Position numbers and translations under genes: made by a program. A stretch of 64,000 nt of DNA from NCBI RefSeq assembly GCF_000367925.1, contig NZ_KB849168.1, positions 323,770-387,769 of the forward strand. The letters run 5' to 3'. A model generated the notes under the pieces. It ran no database searches and was not told the DNA's origin. It was given only the letters and a program-made list of their open reading frames with translations. Each line of letters starts with the position of its first letter. Within the stretch, counting starts at the first letter, position 1. Shown here in pieces: positions 45,683-54,378 of this stretch. This DNA is from Acinetobacter bohemicus ANC 3994. GTDB taxonomy: Bacteria > Pseudomonadota > Gammaproteobacteria > Pseudomonadales > Moraxellaceae.

Positions 45683-46648
45683 CTAACCTGAGATAACGTT
45701 ATAAAACCACGGTAAAGTGGTCGCTAAAACAATACTCATGATTAAGCCCACCATCAGCTTCATCGCATCCTTACTGACATTACGCGAAGTTCGGTACTTA
45801 TTTACTTCAGCCAGATGCATGGACAGGGCAAATTCACGACCTGCCAGTAAGCCCAAGAATACCCACGTGGTACTCATAGGAATATTACTCCACTCTTTAA
45901 ACACCAATAAAATGAGCGCGTAAATAAAATCGATAATGGTGGCTGAACGAATGTCGGCTACACCCGTTTTGGTGTCGATAATTCTTTGAATCGCTCCGCC
46001 ACGTTGGTAAAAAATCATTCCCAATAAAATGACAAAAACCAAAATTGCAAAAATCAAAAATGCGAGCGGGACTTGACGTGGCACATAAACAAAAATATTG
46101 GCCAGATCTTGAATCAGCCATTGGCTCCATAGAAAAGCCGTGGATATCCACTGTAAGCCAATCCAAAGATGAGATGGTTTGTGATCACGTGTTTTACTAA
46201 AATAAACCGAAATGCCTTTAATCACAAAACGATAGATAATAATGGCCACCACAAATGCAACGGCATATCCCATCATCGACTTGGTCAGCATGGCTCCCAA
46301 ACTGCTTGGCGAGAAAATGGTCAAAACTAAAAATGTGGTGCTGACGGGAATCCCATACTTGGTCAACAGAATCAGCAATATCGGCGGAACGATATACAGC
46401 CAAGTAATCCCCGATTCAGGAAAAGCAATGGTTTCCAGACGGCCATACGATGCGTCCCCTACTCCAGACACCCACCAACCGTAGAATAAAACTACGCTTA
46501 AAATACTGCTGGTATAGAGCCAAAGTAACCACCACGGACGATGAGCATTCGATGAAATAAAAGTACCTAAGGTTTGTGGTACATCATTTCCGACAATTGA
46601 ATAGGCAGCTAAACAAAAACCAACAATCATCAAAATTTCGATTGTCAT
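45683..46648 (-). CDS. PiT-like (inorganic phosphate transporter-like) membrane protein
   Basis: 321 residues from ATG 46646-46648 (MTIEILMIVGFCLAAYSIV); an upstream in-frame GTG at 46684 has no ribosome-binding site. About nine hydrophobic segments. GNDVPQTLGTF near residue 21-31 and SNIPMSTTWVFLGLL in the second half, plus YGIPVSTTFLV, resemble the duplicated GANDVAN / P-x-S-T-T motifs of PiT-family carriers, but the overall sequence is divergent. Substrate is inferred, not shown. Confidence 0.6.
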   Translation of the reverse strand: MTIEILMIVGFCLAAYSIVGNDVPQTLGTFISSNAHRPWWLLWLYTSSILSVVLFYGWWVSGVGDASYGRLETIAFPESGITWLYIVPPILLILLTKYGIPVSTTFLVLTIFSPSSLGAMLTKSMMGYAVAFVVAIIIYRFVIKGISVYFSKTRDHKPSHLWIGLQWISTAFLWSQWLIQDLANIFVYVPRQVPLAFLIFAILVFVILLGMIFYQRGGAIQRIIDTKTGVADIRSATIIDFIYALILLVFKEWSNIPMSTTWVFLGLLAGREFALSMHLAEVNKYRTSRNVSKDAMKLMVGLIMSIVLATTLPWFYNVISG

Positions 46649-46771
46649 AACAACAAAACCTTTTTTCACCCATGAAGAACTCACCCAGTACGACGGATGA
46701 GCTGCGCAAGATTATGACAGTTTTGTCTCAGTTTAATCACCTTACAGTGACAAGGTTTTGTTACACGGCAC

Positions 46772-46801
46772 AAAAAAAGAGCAACCTTGTGCTCTTTTTT
46801 T
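46772..46801 (-). terminator. Terminator of the choice-of-anchor I gene
   Basis: AAAAAAAGAGCA / TGCTCTTTTTTT, stem with a six-base loop; T-run on both strands. It separates this gene from the PiT-like gene. Confidence 0.88.
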
Positions 46802-46812
46802 CTCACGATGGA

Positions 46813-48660
46813 TTAGTTTAACTTCACTTGATAAATTGCAGTTGAACCACTCACTTCATTGCCCACCACCAAAAGTGGCTGTCCATTAGGAGAATCTTTC
46901 GCTGCAATAAAAATTAAACCTTCAGGTCCTAAATCCCCTTGTTTATTCGGCGCCTCAGTCATTTTCCGGTCATTAAAATATTGAACAAACTGTCCTTTTT
47001 TCGGCTGACTAATATCATAGACCATGATGCCGCTTTGACGTTCAAGCCCAATAAAGGCAAAGGTTTTATTGCCAATTTTGCCCAATGCAACACCTTCAGG
47101 TTCAGGCCCTTTGTTGTCACTACGGTCATCAAACTTGGCTTCTTCATGATTGCTATTGAAATATTGCGGCATTATTTCTGCAACTTTTGCTTCAAATTCT
47201 TTGCCTGAGTCCCAGACTATTTTTTTCGAAACGGGATCAATAATACTGAATGAACGACCGCCATAAGCATACAGTTTGTCGTAGGTCATCAGCCCATTCT
47301 GATCAAGCAGTGGTAAACCCGTCAGCGCATCTTTTTTATAACCTTGTGTCCAGCTTATGGTTAAACGACCCAATTGAGTATCAACGATTAACTCGGACAA
47401 ACACGTTTCGACCTGAGGTGTATTCTGACAAAAAATGCTGGAATCTAATTTTGCACCTTTTACATTTGGCGCAATCTGACGTAAATGTGCTGCATAATCG
47501 CCATTATTTCTAAAACCTTTGCTGTTAAATAAGTGCTTTACACGAATTTCTTCGGCATAGCCGGCATTTAAATCATCCCCTTTAAAATACTGATCCGCAT
47601 TAACCAGCCATTCGCGTGCATCACCCTCATTGGCGGTCACCAAATAAGTTTGACCATCGACCTGATATTGCGCAATCGCATCGGGCATATACATGCCGAA
47701 AACGCCCGACCAAGCTTGAATATTAACGCCTAAATCTTTATCGCTGGCATCAAAGGCATTTTCAGCTAAACCGTGGTCTTTATAGCCAATCGGGAAAATA
47801 TCCACGACTTCATCTTTAATTAAATCAATTTTGGCAATGGCATTGTTTTCTTGCAACGTTGCCCATGCTGTTTTGCCATCGGCACTGATGGTGATGTATT
47901 CAGGTTCCAGATCTTGAGCAACCGTTGTTGTTGCAATACCTTGCCTTGTTATATTGGCATATTGCTGCGCATCAGGTCCAAAAATACGGACACCAGCATC
48001 CACCAAGCTTTGCTTTTGCGAATTCCATGCGCTAAACCCTGCTGTTTTCACTTCAGGGCGTTGGATATTACGCACATCAATAATGCTAATCGAACCTTCA
48101 GGATCAACCGCGTACCCAGCACTCGGTTCACCTTCATTGGCCACCAAAACCTTGTTGCTGTCTGGTGTAAATACCAACATATCCGGCAATGCCCCAACCT
48201 CAACCTGACTAATAAAAGTTAAATCTTTGGCATTAAAGAAAGCGACGATGCCGTTGTCCGTTTTATTCTTGGCTTGAACAGCTAAAGCGACAATGCCCTG
48301 ATGCACTGCAACGCTATTTACTTCTGATTCGGCCAAATATGCACGCGCAGATAATTCCCCAATATGCACAGGTTTTTCAGGCTGTGTCATATCCAGCACA
48401 TCGACCATGCCCTTTTTGGCATTCACCACAAATAGACGTTTTCTCGCAGCATCAAAAGCCGGAATTTCTGCCGCGCTAGCACCGAAAATACCAGTTTCAT
48501 AACCGCCAATACGCACCAGTTCAATGCTATTCGGGGTTTTCTCCTCAACGACGGGTGGTGTCACAGTCGCTTCATTTTTCTGATCATCATTACACGCCAC
48601 CATTCCCAACGAAAGTAAAGCAATCATCAGTGCCGAAAATTGTGTCTTCATCATGCTCAT
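46813..48660 (-). CDS. Choice-of-anchor I family lipoprotein
   Basis: 615 residues. Lipoprotein signal with the cleavage site before Cys23 (SLGMVAC then NDDQK), followed by a linker and a beta-propeller-like domain with several repeats (ARKRLFVVNAKKGMVDVLD, NKVLVANEGEPSAGY, GKTAWATLQENNAIAKID, LVTANEGDAREW, and the C-terminal PEGVALGKIGNKTFAFIGLER). These NEGEP/NEGDARE/PEG blocks are the signature of the choice-of-anchor I family, seen on many bacterial surfaces and some alkaline phosphatases. Start may be the ATG a few codons inside. Own terminator. Confidence 0.85.
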   Translation of the reverse strand: MSMMKTQFSALMIALLSLGMVACNDDQKNEATVTPPVVEEKTPNSIELVRIGGYETGIFGASAAEIPAFDAARKRLFVVNAKKGMVDVLDMTQPEKPVHIGELSARAYLAESEVNSVAVHQGIVALAVQAKNKTDNGIVAFFNAKDLTFISQVEVGALPDMLVFTPDSNKVLVANEGEPSAGYAVDPEGSISIIDVRNIQRPEVKTAGFSAWNSQKQSLVDAGVRIFGPDAQQYANITRQGIATTTVAQDLEPEYITISADGKTAWATLQENNAIAKIDLIKDEVVDIFPIGYKDHGLAENAFDASDKDLGVNIQAWSGVFGMYMPDAIAQYQVDGQTYLVTANEGDAREWLVNADQYFKGDDLNAGYAEEIRVKHLFNSKGFRNNGDYAAHLRQIAPNVKGAKLDSSIFCQNTPQVETCLSELIVDTQLGRLTISWTQGYKKDALTGLPLLDQNGLMTYDKLYAYGGRSFSIIDPVSKKIVWDSGKEFEAKVAEIMPQYFNSNHEEAKFDDRSDNKGPEPEGVALGKIGNKTFAFIGLERQSGIMVYDISQPKKGQFVQYFNDRKMTEAPNKQGDLGPEGLIFIAAKDSPNGQPLLVVGNEVSGSTAIYQVKLN

Positions 48661-48830
48661 TCATCATTTTTCTTAAAATTTCGACCAAGTTATAAGCAAC
48701 GCGTGTCAGCACCATGACGATTAGATTGCTGTTTGATTGCATTGTTATGGCAAAATGAAGACAACGATTTACTACAACAACCTTACTAGATTCATTTAAA
48801 CTATTTAAAAAACCTCAGCTTCTTCAAAAT

Positions 48831-50222
48831 ATGAACGCCACGCCATCGCATCAAGCCTTACAACCTGAATTTAGACTGTTGGTCTTTTTAGTGTCGATTG
48901 GCTTTTTTATGCAGGCGCTGGATACCACCATTGTCAACACGGCTATTCCTGCTATGGCCGTTAGCTTAGGCGAAGATCCCTTACGCATGCACAGTGTCGT
49001 GGTGGCCTATGTCCTTTCTGTCGCTGCCTGTATTCCCTTAAGTGGCTGGCTCGCAGACCGTTTTGGTGTGCGTAATACTTATTTTTCATCCATTATTATT
49101 TTTACCTTGGCCTCTTTGGGCTGCGCATTTTCACAAAGTTTAGAGCAACTGTTATTTTTTCGTGTCGCTCAAGGCATTGGTGGTGCTTTATTGCTGCCTG
49201 TCGGTCGCTTGGCGATGCTGAAAGTTATTCCGCGTAGCCAATTTTTATCTGCCATGAGCCTTATGAGTCTGGCAGGTTTAGTCGGCCCACTGATTGGCCC
49301 CACTTTAGGCGGCTGGTTGGTTGAAGTTGCCACATGGCATTGGATTTTCCTGATCAATATCCCGATGGGGCTGTTGGGTGTGCTGGTCACGTTTAAAGCC
49401 ATGCCCAATGTCACCGAACCCACGGTACAAAAATTTGATTTTAGCGGTTTCCTGTTGTTGGTCATTGCCATGATTGGCATGTCCTTAGGTATTGAAAGTT
49501 TTTCCAGTGAACATAGCTCCGCTTGGTTCAGCATTGTACTGGTCGTGGGAGGATTAATTGCAGCAGCCATCTATGCCTACCACGCTCACAGCCATGAACA
49601 TGCCTTATTTCGGAGTAAATTATTTGAAAATAAAATTTATGCGATTGGTATTTTAGGCAATTTTTTTGCACGGTTGGGCGGCAATGCTCTGCCTTTTCTA
49701 TTACCACTGATGTTGCAAGTGGCATTTGGTTTTAGTCCCTTGATTACGGGATTAATGATGATTCCTGCGGTACTCGGATCATTGGCATCAAAACCAATGA
49801 TTCGCCCCATTATTCAACGCTTTGGCTATCGACGTGTGCTGTTGGTCAACACGGTTTTAGTCGGTGCTTGTATTGCCAGTCTGGCTTTAACCACGGCAGA
49901 TACACCACTGTGGCTGCGCACGTTACATTTCTTTATTTTTGGCATGTTAAATTCAATGCAATTTGTCTCCATGAATACCTTAACGCTGAAAGATTTAGCT
50001 CAAGCCGATGCCAGCAGTGGCAACAGTTTTTTATCCATGATTATGATGCTGTCGATGAGTATCGGTGTGGCTTTGGCCGGTACGCTGGTCAACATTTTTA
50101 CCGCATATTACGGCAGCGCACAGATCAGCCTTGCATTTCATCACACCCTGATTTGTTTAGGCTGTATTAACATTATTACCGCTTATATTTTCTGGCGTAT
50201 TCCACGCGATACAGCCGTTTAA
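48831..50222 (+). CDS. DHA2-family MFS drug exporter (MdtD/EmrB-like)
   Basis: 463 residues, about 13-14 hydrophobic segments. TM1 has the DHA2 motif LDTTIVNTAIPAMA; the motif A loop is GWLADRFGVRN; motif C is GLVGPLIGPTLGGWLV. A single gene without an adjacent emrA-type adaptor, so it probably exports into the periplasm on its own. Substrate unknown. The GH25 gene starts 76 bases after. Confidence 0.88.
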   Translation: MNATPSHQALQPEFRLLVFLVSIGFFMQALDTTIVNTAIPAMAVSLGEDPLRMHSVVVAYVLSVAACIPLSGWLADRFGVRNTYFSSIIIFTLASLGCAFSQSLEQLLFFRVAQGIGGALLLPVGRLAMLKVIPRSQFLSAMSLMSLAGLVGPLIGPTLGGWLVEVATWHWIFLINIPMGLLGVLVTFKAMPNVTEPTVQKFDFSGFLLLVIAMIGMSLGIESFSSEHSSAWFSIVLVVGGLIAAAIYAYHAHSHEHALFRSKLFENKIYAIGILGNFFARLGGNALPFLLPLMLQVAFGFSPLITGLMMIPAVLGSLASKPMIRPIIQRFGYRRVLLVNTVLVGACIASLALTTADTPLWLRTLHFFIFGMLNSMQFVSMNTLTLKDLAQADASSGNSFLSMIMMLSMSIGVALAGTLVNIFTAYYGSAQISLAFHHTLICLGCINIITAYIFWRIPRDTAV

Positions 50223-50298
50223 ACAGATTTCAGAAACAACGTACTCTGAAGCGTCAGATCGCGTATCATATTCAGGGTTCATTATTGCACATACGGTT

Positions 50299-51072
50299 AT
50301 GCCTAAAAAACGATTCGCCAAAAGCAGCCTACAAAAGCTTTACGCCTCTTGCGTTGGCTTGGGACTGATTTGTATTGCAATCGTGGTCTATGTTTTTGTC
50401 CTGCATCATAATCCTGCCTCAGCACAGGAATATCCGGTCAAAGGCTTTGATGTTTCACATCATCAGGGCGATATCCAGTGGAAAAAAATATCGCCCAAAG
50501 AGTTTCAATTTATCTATTTAAAAGCCACCGAAGGCGGTGATTTTAAAGATCGGAAATTTCAAGAAAACTGGCTGCAAGCCCGTGAACAGGGTTTTTTGGT
50601 TGGGGCATATCATTTTTATCGTTTATGCCGTGATGGTGAAATTCAAGCACAGAACTTTATTGCCACCGTGCCCAATAAACCCGATGCACTGCCGCCGGTG
50701 ATTGATCTGGAATATGACACGAACTGCATCAATACCTATACCAAAGAACAGCTGCTAGAAGAAATTCAGCTCATGCATGATCGACTGTATCAACACTATG
50801 GCAAACAGCCGATTTTCTATATTTCCAAGTCATTTTATAACATTATTTTAGCGGGACAATTTTCTCAAACACCGCTCTGGGTACGCGAATACCAAGGCAA
50901 ACCCAATTTAAAAGGCAACCCACCATGGTTATTTTGGCAACATACCAATCAAGGAAGTATTAAAGGCATTGCTAAAGTGGTCGATTTAAATGTCTTTCAT
51001 GGCGATCAGTCCGACTGGATTCATTTTTTAGAAAAAAATAACATTGATACGCAAACAACTATTGAAAATTGA
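50299..51072 (+). CDS. GH25 muramidase (lysozyme), membrane-anchored
   Basis: 257 residues. One N-terminal hydrophobic segment (about 18-36) acts as an uncleaved anchor or signal. The GH25 fold begins GFDVSHHQGDIQW, with the catalytic acidic pair region IDLEYDTNC, then WVREYQG and LFWQHTNQG. GH25 enzymes cleave the N-acetylmuramyl-beta-1,4 bond; here the periplasmic side of the inner membrane is likely. No holin or phage genes are beside it, so it is a cellular enzyme, possibly for wall remodelling. Confidence 0.88.
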   Translation: MPKKRFAKSSLQKLYASCVGLGLICIAIVVYVFVLHHNPASAQEYPVKGFDVSHHQGDIQWKKISPKEFQFIYLKATEGGDFKDRKFQENWLQAREQGFLVGAYHFYRLCRDGEIQAQNFIATVPNKPDALPPVIDLEYDTNCINTYTKEQLLEEIQLMHDRLYQHYGKQPIFYISKSFYNIILAGQFSQTPLWVREYQGKPNLKGNPPWLFWQHTNQGSIKGIAKVVDLNVFHGDQSDWIHFLEKNNIDTQTTIEN

Positions 51073-51260
51073 CCTATAAAATAACCAGATCAGGCCTAAA
51101 AAAGATTCAATCTTTTCATTCAGACTGCTAAAGAGCAAAACACAATCGCAGTTTTACTCAGTCAAGCTATGTCGTATCCTCTGACTCAAGCGCTACAATG
51201 CAAAGCATGAAAATGAGATACTCAACTTAACCTTGTATTTAAAGCAGAATGTGCAACTGC

Positions 51261-52325
51261 ATGAGAAAAATCATTCACATCGATATGGATGCCTTTTATG
51301 CATCTGTCGAACTTAAAGACCGTTCTGAATTAAAAGACCTTCCTGTGGTGATTTCCTCACACCATCCAAGAGCGGTGATTGCAGCGGCATCCTACCCTGC
51401 ACGCAAGTTCGGTTTACGTTCTGCCATGTCCATGTCACAGGCCAAGAAACTGTGTCCACAAGTGCTAGTGATTGAACCCAATTTTGAAAAATATCGTGCC
51501 GTATCAACTCAAATTCATCAAATTTTTCAGCGCTACACTCACATCATCGAACCCTTATCTTTAGATGAAGCTTATTTAGATGTGACTGAAAATTTAAAAA
51601 ATATTCCCAGTGCCACAGAAGTTGCCATGCAAATTCGGCACGATATTTTTCAAGTGACGGGTTTAACCGCATCTGCTGGCGTAGCACCGAATAAATTCTT
51701 AGCCAAAATTGCATCGGATTGGCATAAACCAAATGGCATCTGTGTAATTAAACCCTCACAAGTGCAAAATTTCATTCAACATTTAGCGCTGAAAAAAATC
51801 CCCGGCGTTGGTAAAGTCACGCAAGAAAAATTAAAGGCGCTGCAACTAGAAACCTTGGGTGATTTACAACAACTGGATGAAGCCATCCTGATTCAACATT
51901 TTGGCAAATATGGGCAACAACTGTATTTATATGCGCAAGGCATTGATGAACGCCCAGTACAGACTGAACGTGAACGCAGACAAATTTCAAAAGAAACCAC
52001 TTTTGATGACGATCTTATTTTGACCGAATGCTATAACTATTGGCCTAAACTGATTGATCAAGTTTGGGCCAGCTTAGAGAAAAAAAAGCTTTCTGCACGT
52101 GGCGTTTCAGCCAAACTGAAACTGAAAAATTTCCAAGTTTTACAACACAGTAAAAGTTTTAAACAGCCCTTACAAAACAAACAGCAATTAGAAGATGTGT
52201 TACAACAACTGCTGATTGAAATGCGGATTTCTAAACATGCGCAATTTCGCTTAATTGGCGTTGGGGTCTACCAACTTTCTGAACAGCAAGATCAACCTCA
52301 GCTTTCACTTTGGTCAATATTTTGA
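51261..52325 (+). CDS. dinB: DNA polymerase IV
   Basis: Y-family translesion polymerase. 354 residues from ATG 51261 (MRKIIHIDMDAFYASVE), four residues inside the longest frame, which fits the family start. Active-site residues are in DMDAFYASVE and LSLDEAYLDV; the helix-hairpin-helix is KIPGVGKVTQ and the little finger covers about 240-345. The end, QLSLWSIF, contains a beta-clamp binding motif (QLSLW). No LexA-type box was seen upstream, consistent with Acinetobacter lacking a classic lexA. Confidence 0.94.
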   Translation: MRKIIHIDMDAFYASVELKDRSELKDLPVVISSHHPRAVIAAASYPARKFGLRSAMSMSQAKKLCPQVLVIEPNFEKYRAVSTQIHQIFQRYTHIIEPLSLDEAYLDVTENLKNIPSATEVAMQIRHDIFQVTGLTASAGVAPNKFLAKIASDWHKPNGICVIKPSQVQNFIQHLALKKIPGVGKVTQEKLKALQLETLGDLQQLDEAILIQHFGKYGQQLYLYAQGIDERPVQTERERRQISKETTFDDDLILTECYNYWPKLIDQVWASLEKKKLSARGVSAKLKLKNFQVLQHSKSFKQPLQNKQQLEDVLQQLLIEMRISKHAQFRLIGVGVYQLSEQQDQPQLSLWSIF

Positions 52326-52379
52326 ATGCTTTTTAATCAAAAGAATGAAATTAGACCAATTGATTACACACAACACTTC

Positions 52380-53045
52380 TTTTTACGGTACTCTATCGGC
52401 GCGATGCATTTATCCATGTAGCCGCTGAGATGCTAAAAATCACCTTTACTTTTAGCATACTGTCCTGTGATTGGCGTGACGATCAAATCCGAATATTACA
52501 GGGCAACTCTGTCATGGAACCTTTCTTGCCTGCCTTCGCTAAATAGCGCTTTTAAATTGCCAACAACACCGTGGCATAAAACCATAGCCATTAATTTTGT
52601 TGCTGCTGTTGTCAATCGCTGGTACTTTCCATCACGCCTATCATCGCCTCATATCTGAAAGCTTTTATATCAATATTTTATATCCAATCGAATGACTGAC
52701 CTTCTATTGAATAACTCATTTGCGACTGAATGATCCAACCCATAACCAAAGTTTGAACAAACACTTCTCCCGCAATATCACCTGAATGCTGGGTGCAATC
52801 AGTTGTTGCAATATTGCTCTTTTTGCATGGATTGCAGATCGCTTTGATCAGCAAAAAATGTGTATCATCGGTGGCTTAATGGGTGCTTTCCCTGCTTGAT
52901 GGCATTGGATGCACAACACATGTGATGATGATCTTATTGGTGCTGTTTTACTGACCAAGATTGCACATGATCGGGTGTTCATTAACCCATTTTCACTTCA
53001 CCGTTTGCGACTCAATACTGATACAGCGGTGCAATGGCCATGATG
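52380..53045 (+). pseudogene. Decayed MFS transporter remnant
   Basis: About 670 bases without a long frame. The fragment at about 52794-52901 reads MLGAISCCNIALFAWIADRF then DQQKMCIIGGLMGAFPA, like the TM-loop-TM region with the LADRxGRR motif of metabolite:proton symporters, and is broken by stops. A later stretch (near 53000-53045, other frame) reads FATQY-stop-YSGAMAMM, like the conserved FPT-x-x-RYSGA motif of the same family. The 5' part (52467-52658, 63 codons) is unclear. No closed gene; inactive. Confidence 0.4.
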
Positions 53046-53070
53046 CCGAAAAACACAGGATTAAAATTTT

Positions 53071-53430
53071 ATGAGCGTTCAACGTCTACATATAGAAAAG
53101 CGTTATTGCGAAGTGGCGATTTCAGGAAATTTGGTACATTTAGCCGGTCAATTGGCCAATGACACTTCACTGGATATCAAGGCACAAACGCAAGAAACGC
53201 TGGATAATATCGACCGCTTATTGGCAGATGCAGGTTCAGATAAAACCCATATTTTATCTGTAATCATTTTCTTAAAAGATATTGAACAAGACTATGCAGC
53301 AATGAATGAAATATGGGACGCTTGGGTCGCTGAAGGCCATGCCCCTGCTCGAACCTGCGTTGAATCTAAACTGTATGCTGCTGAAGTTTTAGTGGAAATG
53401 ACAGTTACCGCTGTACGTATTTCAAATTAA
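53071..53430 (+). CDS. RidA-family protein
   Basis: 119 residues. Rid proteins hydrolyse reactive enamines/imines from PLP enzymes. The catalytic Arg94 is in HAPARTCVES, and VEMTVTAV ends the chain as in RidA. The N-terminal strand (VEKRYCEVAISGNLVHLAGQLA) is shifted from canonical RidA, suggesting a Rid4-7-type member rather than the archetype, so I give no symbol. It follows the decayed transporter. Confidence 0.85.
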   Translation: MSVQRLHIEKRYCEVAISGNLVHLAGQLANDTSLDIKAQTQETLDNIDRLLADAGSDKTHILSVIIFLKDIEQDYAAMNEIWDAWVAEGHAPARTCVESKLYAAEVLVEMTVTAVRISN

Positions 53431-53439
53431 ATCGATAAA

Positions 53440-53478
53440 AAAATAAGCATGATAAGTCTCTTTATTCATGCTTATTCT
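53440..53478. terminator. Bidirectional terminator between the RidA gene and DUF2726 gene
   Basis: AATAAGCATGA / TCATGCTTATT (53442-53452, 53466-53476), 11-bp stem with a 13-base loop, A-run on the left. It overlaps the region just before the DUF2726 stop codon. Confidence 0.75.
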
Positions 53479-53480
53479 CG

Positions 53481-54026
53481 TTAACCTAAAATTCGGATTT
53501 TCTTTCGCCCCAATACTGGATAAAAACTATACTTTTTTGTATGACCTTCTAATGAAGTATCTAACTGATTATAAGCAAATTTTTCAATCAGGAAATCTTG
53601 TCTCAACTGATAATACTCAGGCACATCTTCATAGCGAATCACACGATAGCCCGCCATGGCTAAAAGTGCATCTTGATATTGTGCATTCTGTCGACGCTTC
53701 AATACCATGGGATCATCCAGTGCAATAATGGCCGTTACTTGATGACTTTGATCCAGTACGACAAAATCTGCCACCATATTGCGATATTTATGCCGTGTAC
53801 GAGAGTATTTAGTCGTCAATAACGCATCAAATGACACATGCGCCAAAATCGTGCTCTGTGGCAGTATTTCTTTAAGACGAGTATATGTAATTTGTTGATT
53901 AATATTAAAAATAGCCCTTTGTTTTAAAGCGCTATCTTGCTGTCTGGTACTATTTTCCAGACTTCTCCACGCCATAAACAGTACACACAGTAGGATTAAA
54001 CTCCCGATAAAAATATACATCATCAT
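53481..54026 (-). CDS. DUF2726 protein with N-terminal membrane anchor
   Basis: 181 residues. One N-terminal hydrophobic segment (about 3-20) and a cytosolic domain with NKSE-like blocks: VSFDALLTTKYSRTRHKYRN, VADFVVLDQSHQVTAIIALDD and AGYRVIRYEDVPEYYQLR. This arrangement resembles the DUF2726 (PD-(D/E)XK-related) fold, where D and E/D residues would bind metal, but activity is unproven. Convergent with the RidA gene. Confidence 0.75.
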   Translation of the reverse strand: MMMYIFIGSLILLCVLFMAWRSLENSTRQQDSALKQRAIFNINQQITYTRLKEILPQSTILAHVSFDALLTTKYSRTRHKYRNMVADFVVLDQSHQVTAIIALDDPMVLKRRQNAQYQDALLAMAGYRVIRYEDVPEYYQLRQDFLIEKFAYNQLDTSLEGHTKKYSFYPVLGRKKIRILG

Positions 54027-54335
54027 GCTCTTAGTCCTTTAATTTTTTATAATCTTGTCGGTGTCACACCGATTGTTTGTTATGAAATTTAGTATACAAC
54101 CACTCTTTTTATTAAATATGTCAAGTAAACAAACTGCATTTAATCATGACAAAATCATTATAAAAACAAACAAAAAATTGCACTTATTTTATATTCAGCA
54201 TTGGCATCTTATTCAATCTTCATAGATGCTAAAAGGAGTGTATATCAAGCTCCAACGCTGTTTCAATAAGACTATTGGCTATTGTCCTACACTTTCCGAC
54301 GAACTGTTTTTGATCCTTTATTTTCCTTATTTGCT
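54027..54335. other. Intergenic region between ygiQ and the DUF2726 gene
   Basis: About 310 AT-rich bases. A 13-base palindrome CGGTGTCACACCG lies at about 54059-54071. A 37-codon GTG frame behind AAAGGAG near 54236 has no recognisable content. No gene is supported. Confidence 0.4.
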
Positions 54336-54337
54336 AA

Positions 54338-54361
54338 AAAAGGATGCCTAAGCATCCTTCT
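54338..54361 (-). terminator. ygiQ terminator
   Basis: AAGGATGC-CTAA-GCATCCTT (54340-54347, 54352-54359); on minus it runs into TTTTTT, 20 bases after the ygiQ stop. Confidence 0.9.
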
Positions 54362-54378
54362 TCCTTCACTAATCAAAA

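Noticed and set aside
50299..51072. GH25 lysozyme as prophage remnant
   Set aside because: No holin, tail, integrase or other phage gene is nearby, and the protein has a cellular membrane anchor.
52684..52876. Minus-strand open stretch of about 64 codons with protein-like composition
   Set aside because: No start codon or ribosome-binding site; it lies opposite the decayed transporter and is probably its shadow.
54236..54350. 37-codon GTG frame behind AAAGGAG between the DUF2726 gene and ygiQ
   Set aside because: The Shine-Dalgarno sequence overlaps the start, the frame runs into the ygiQ terminator, and no family resemblance is seen.
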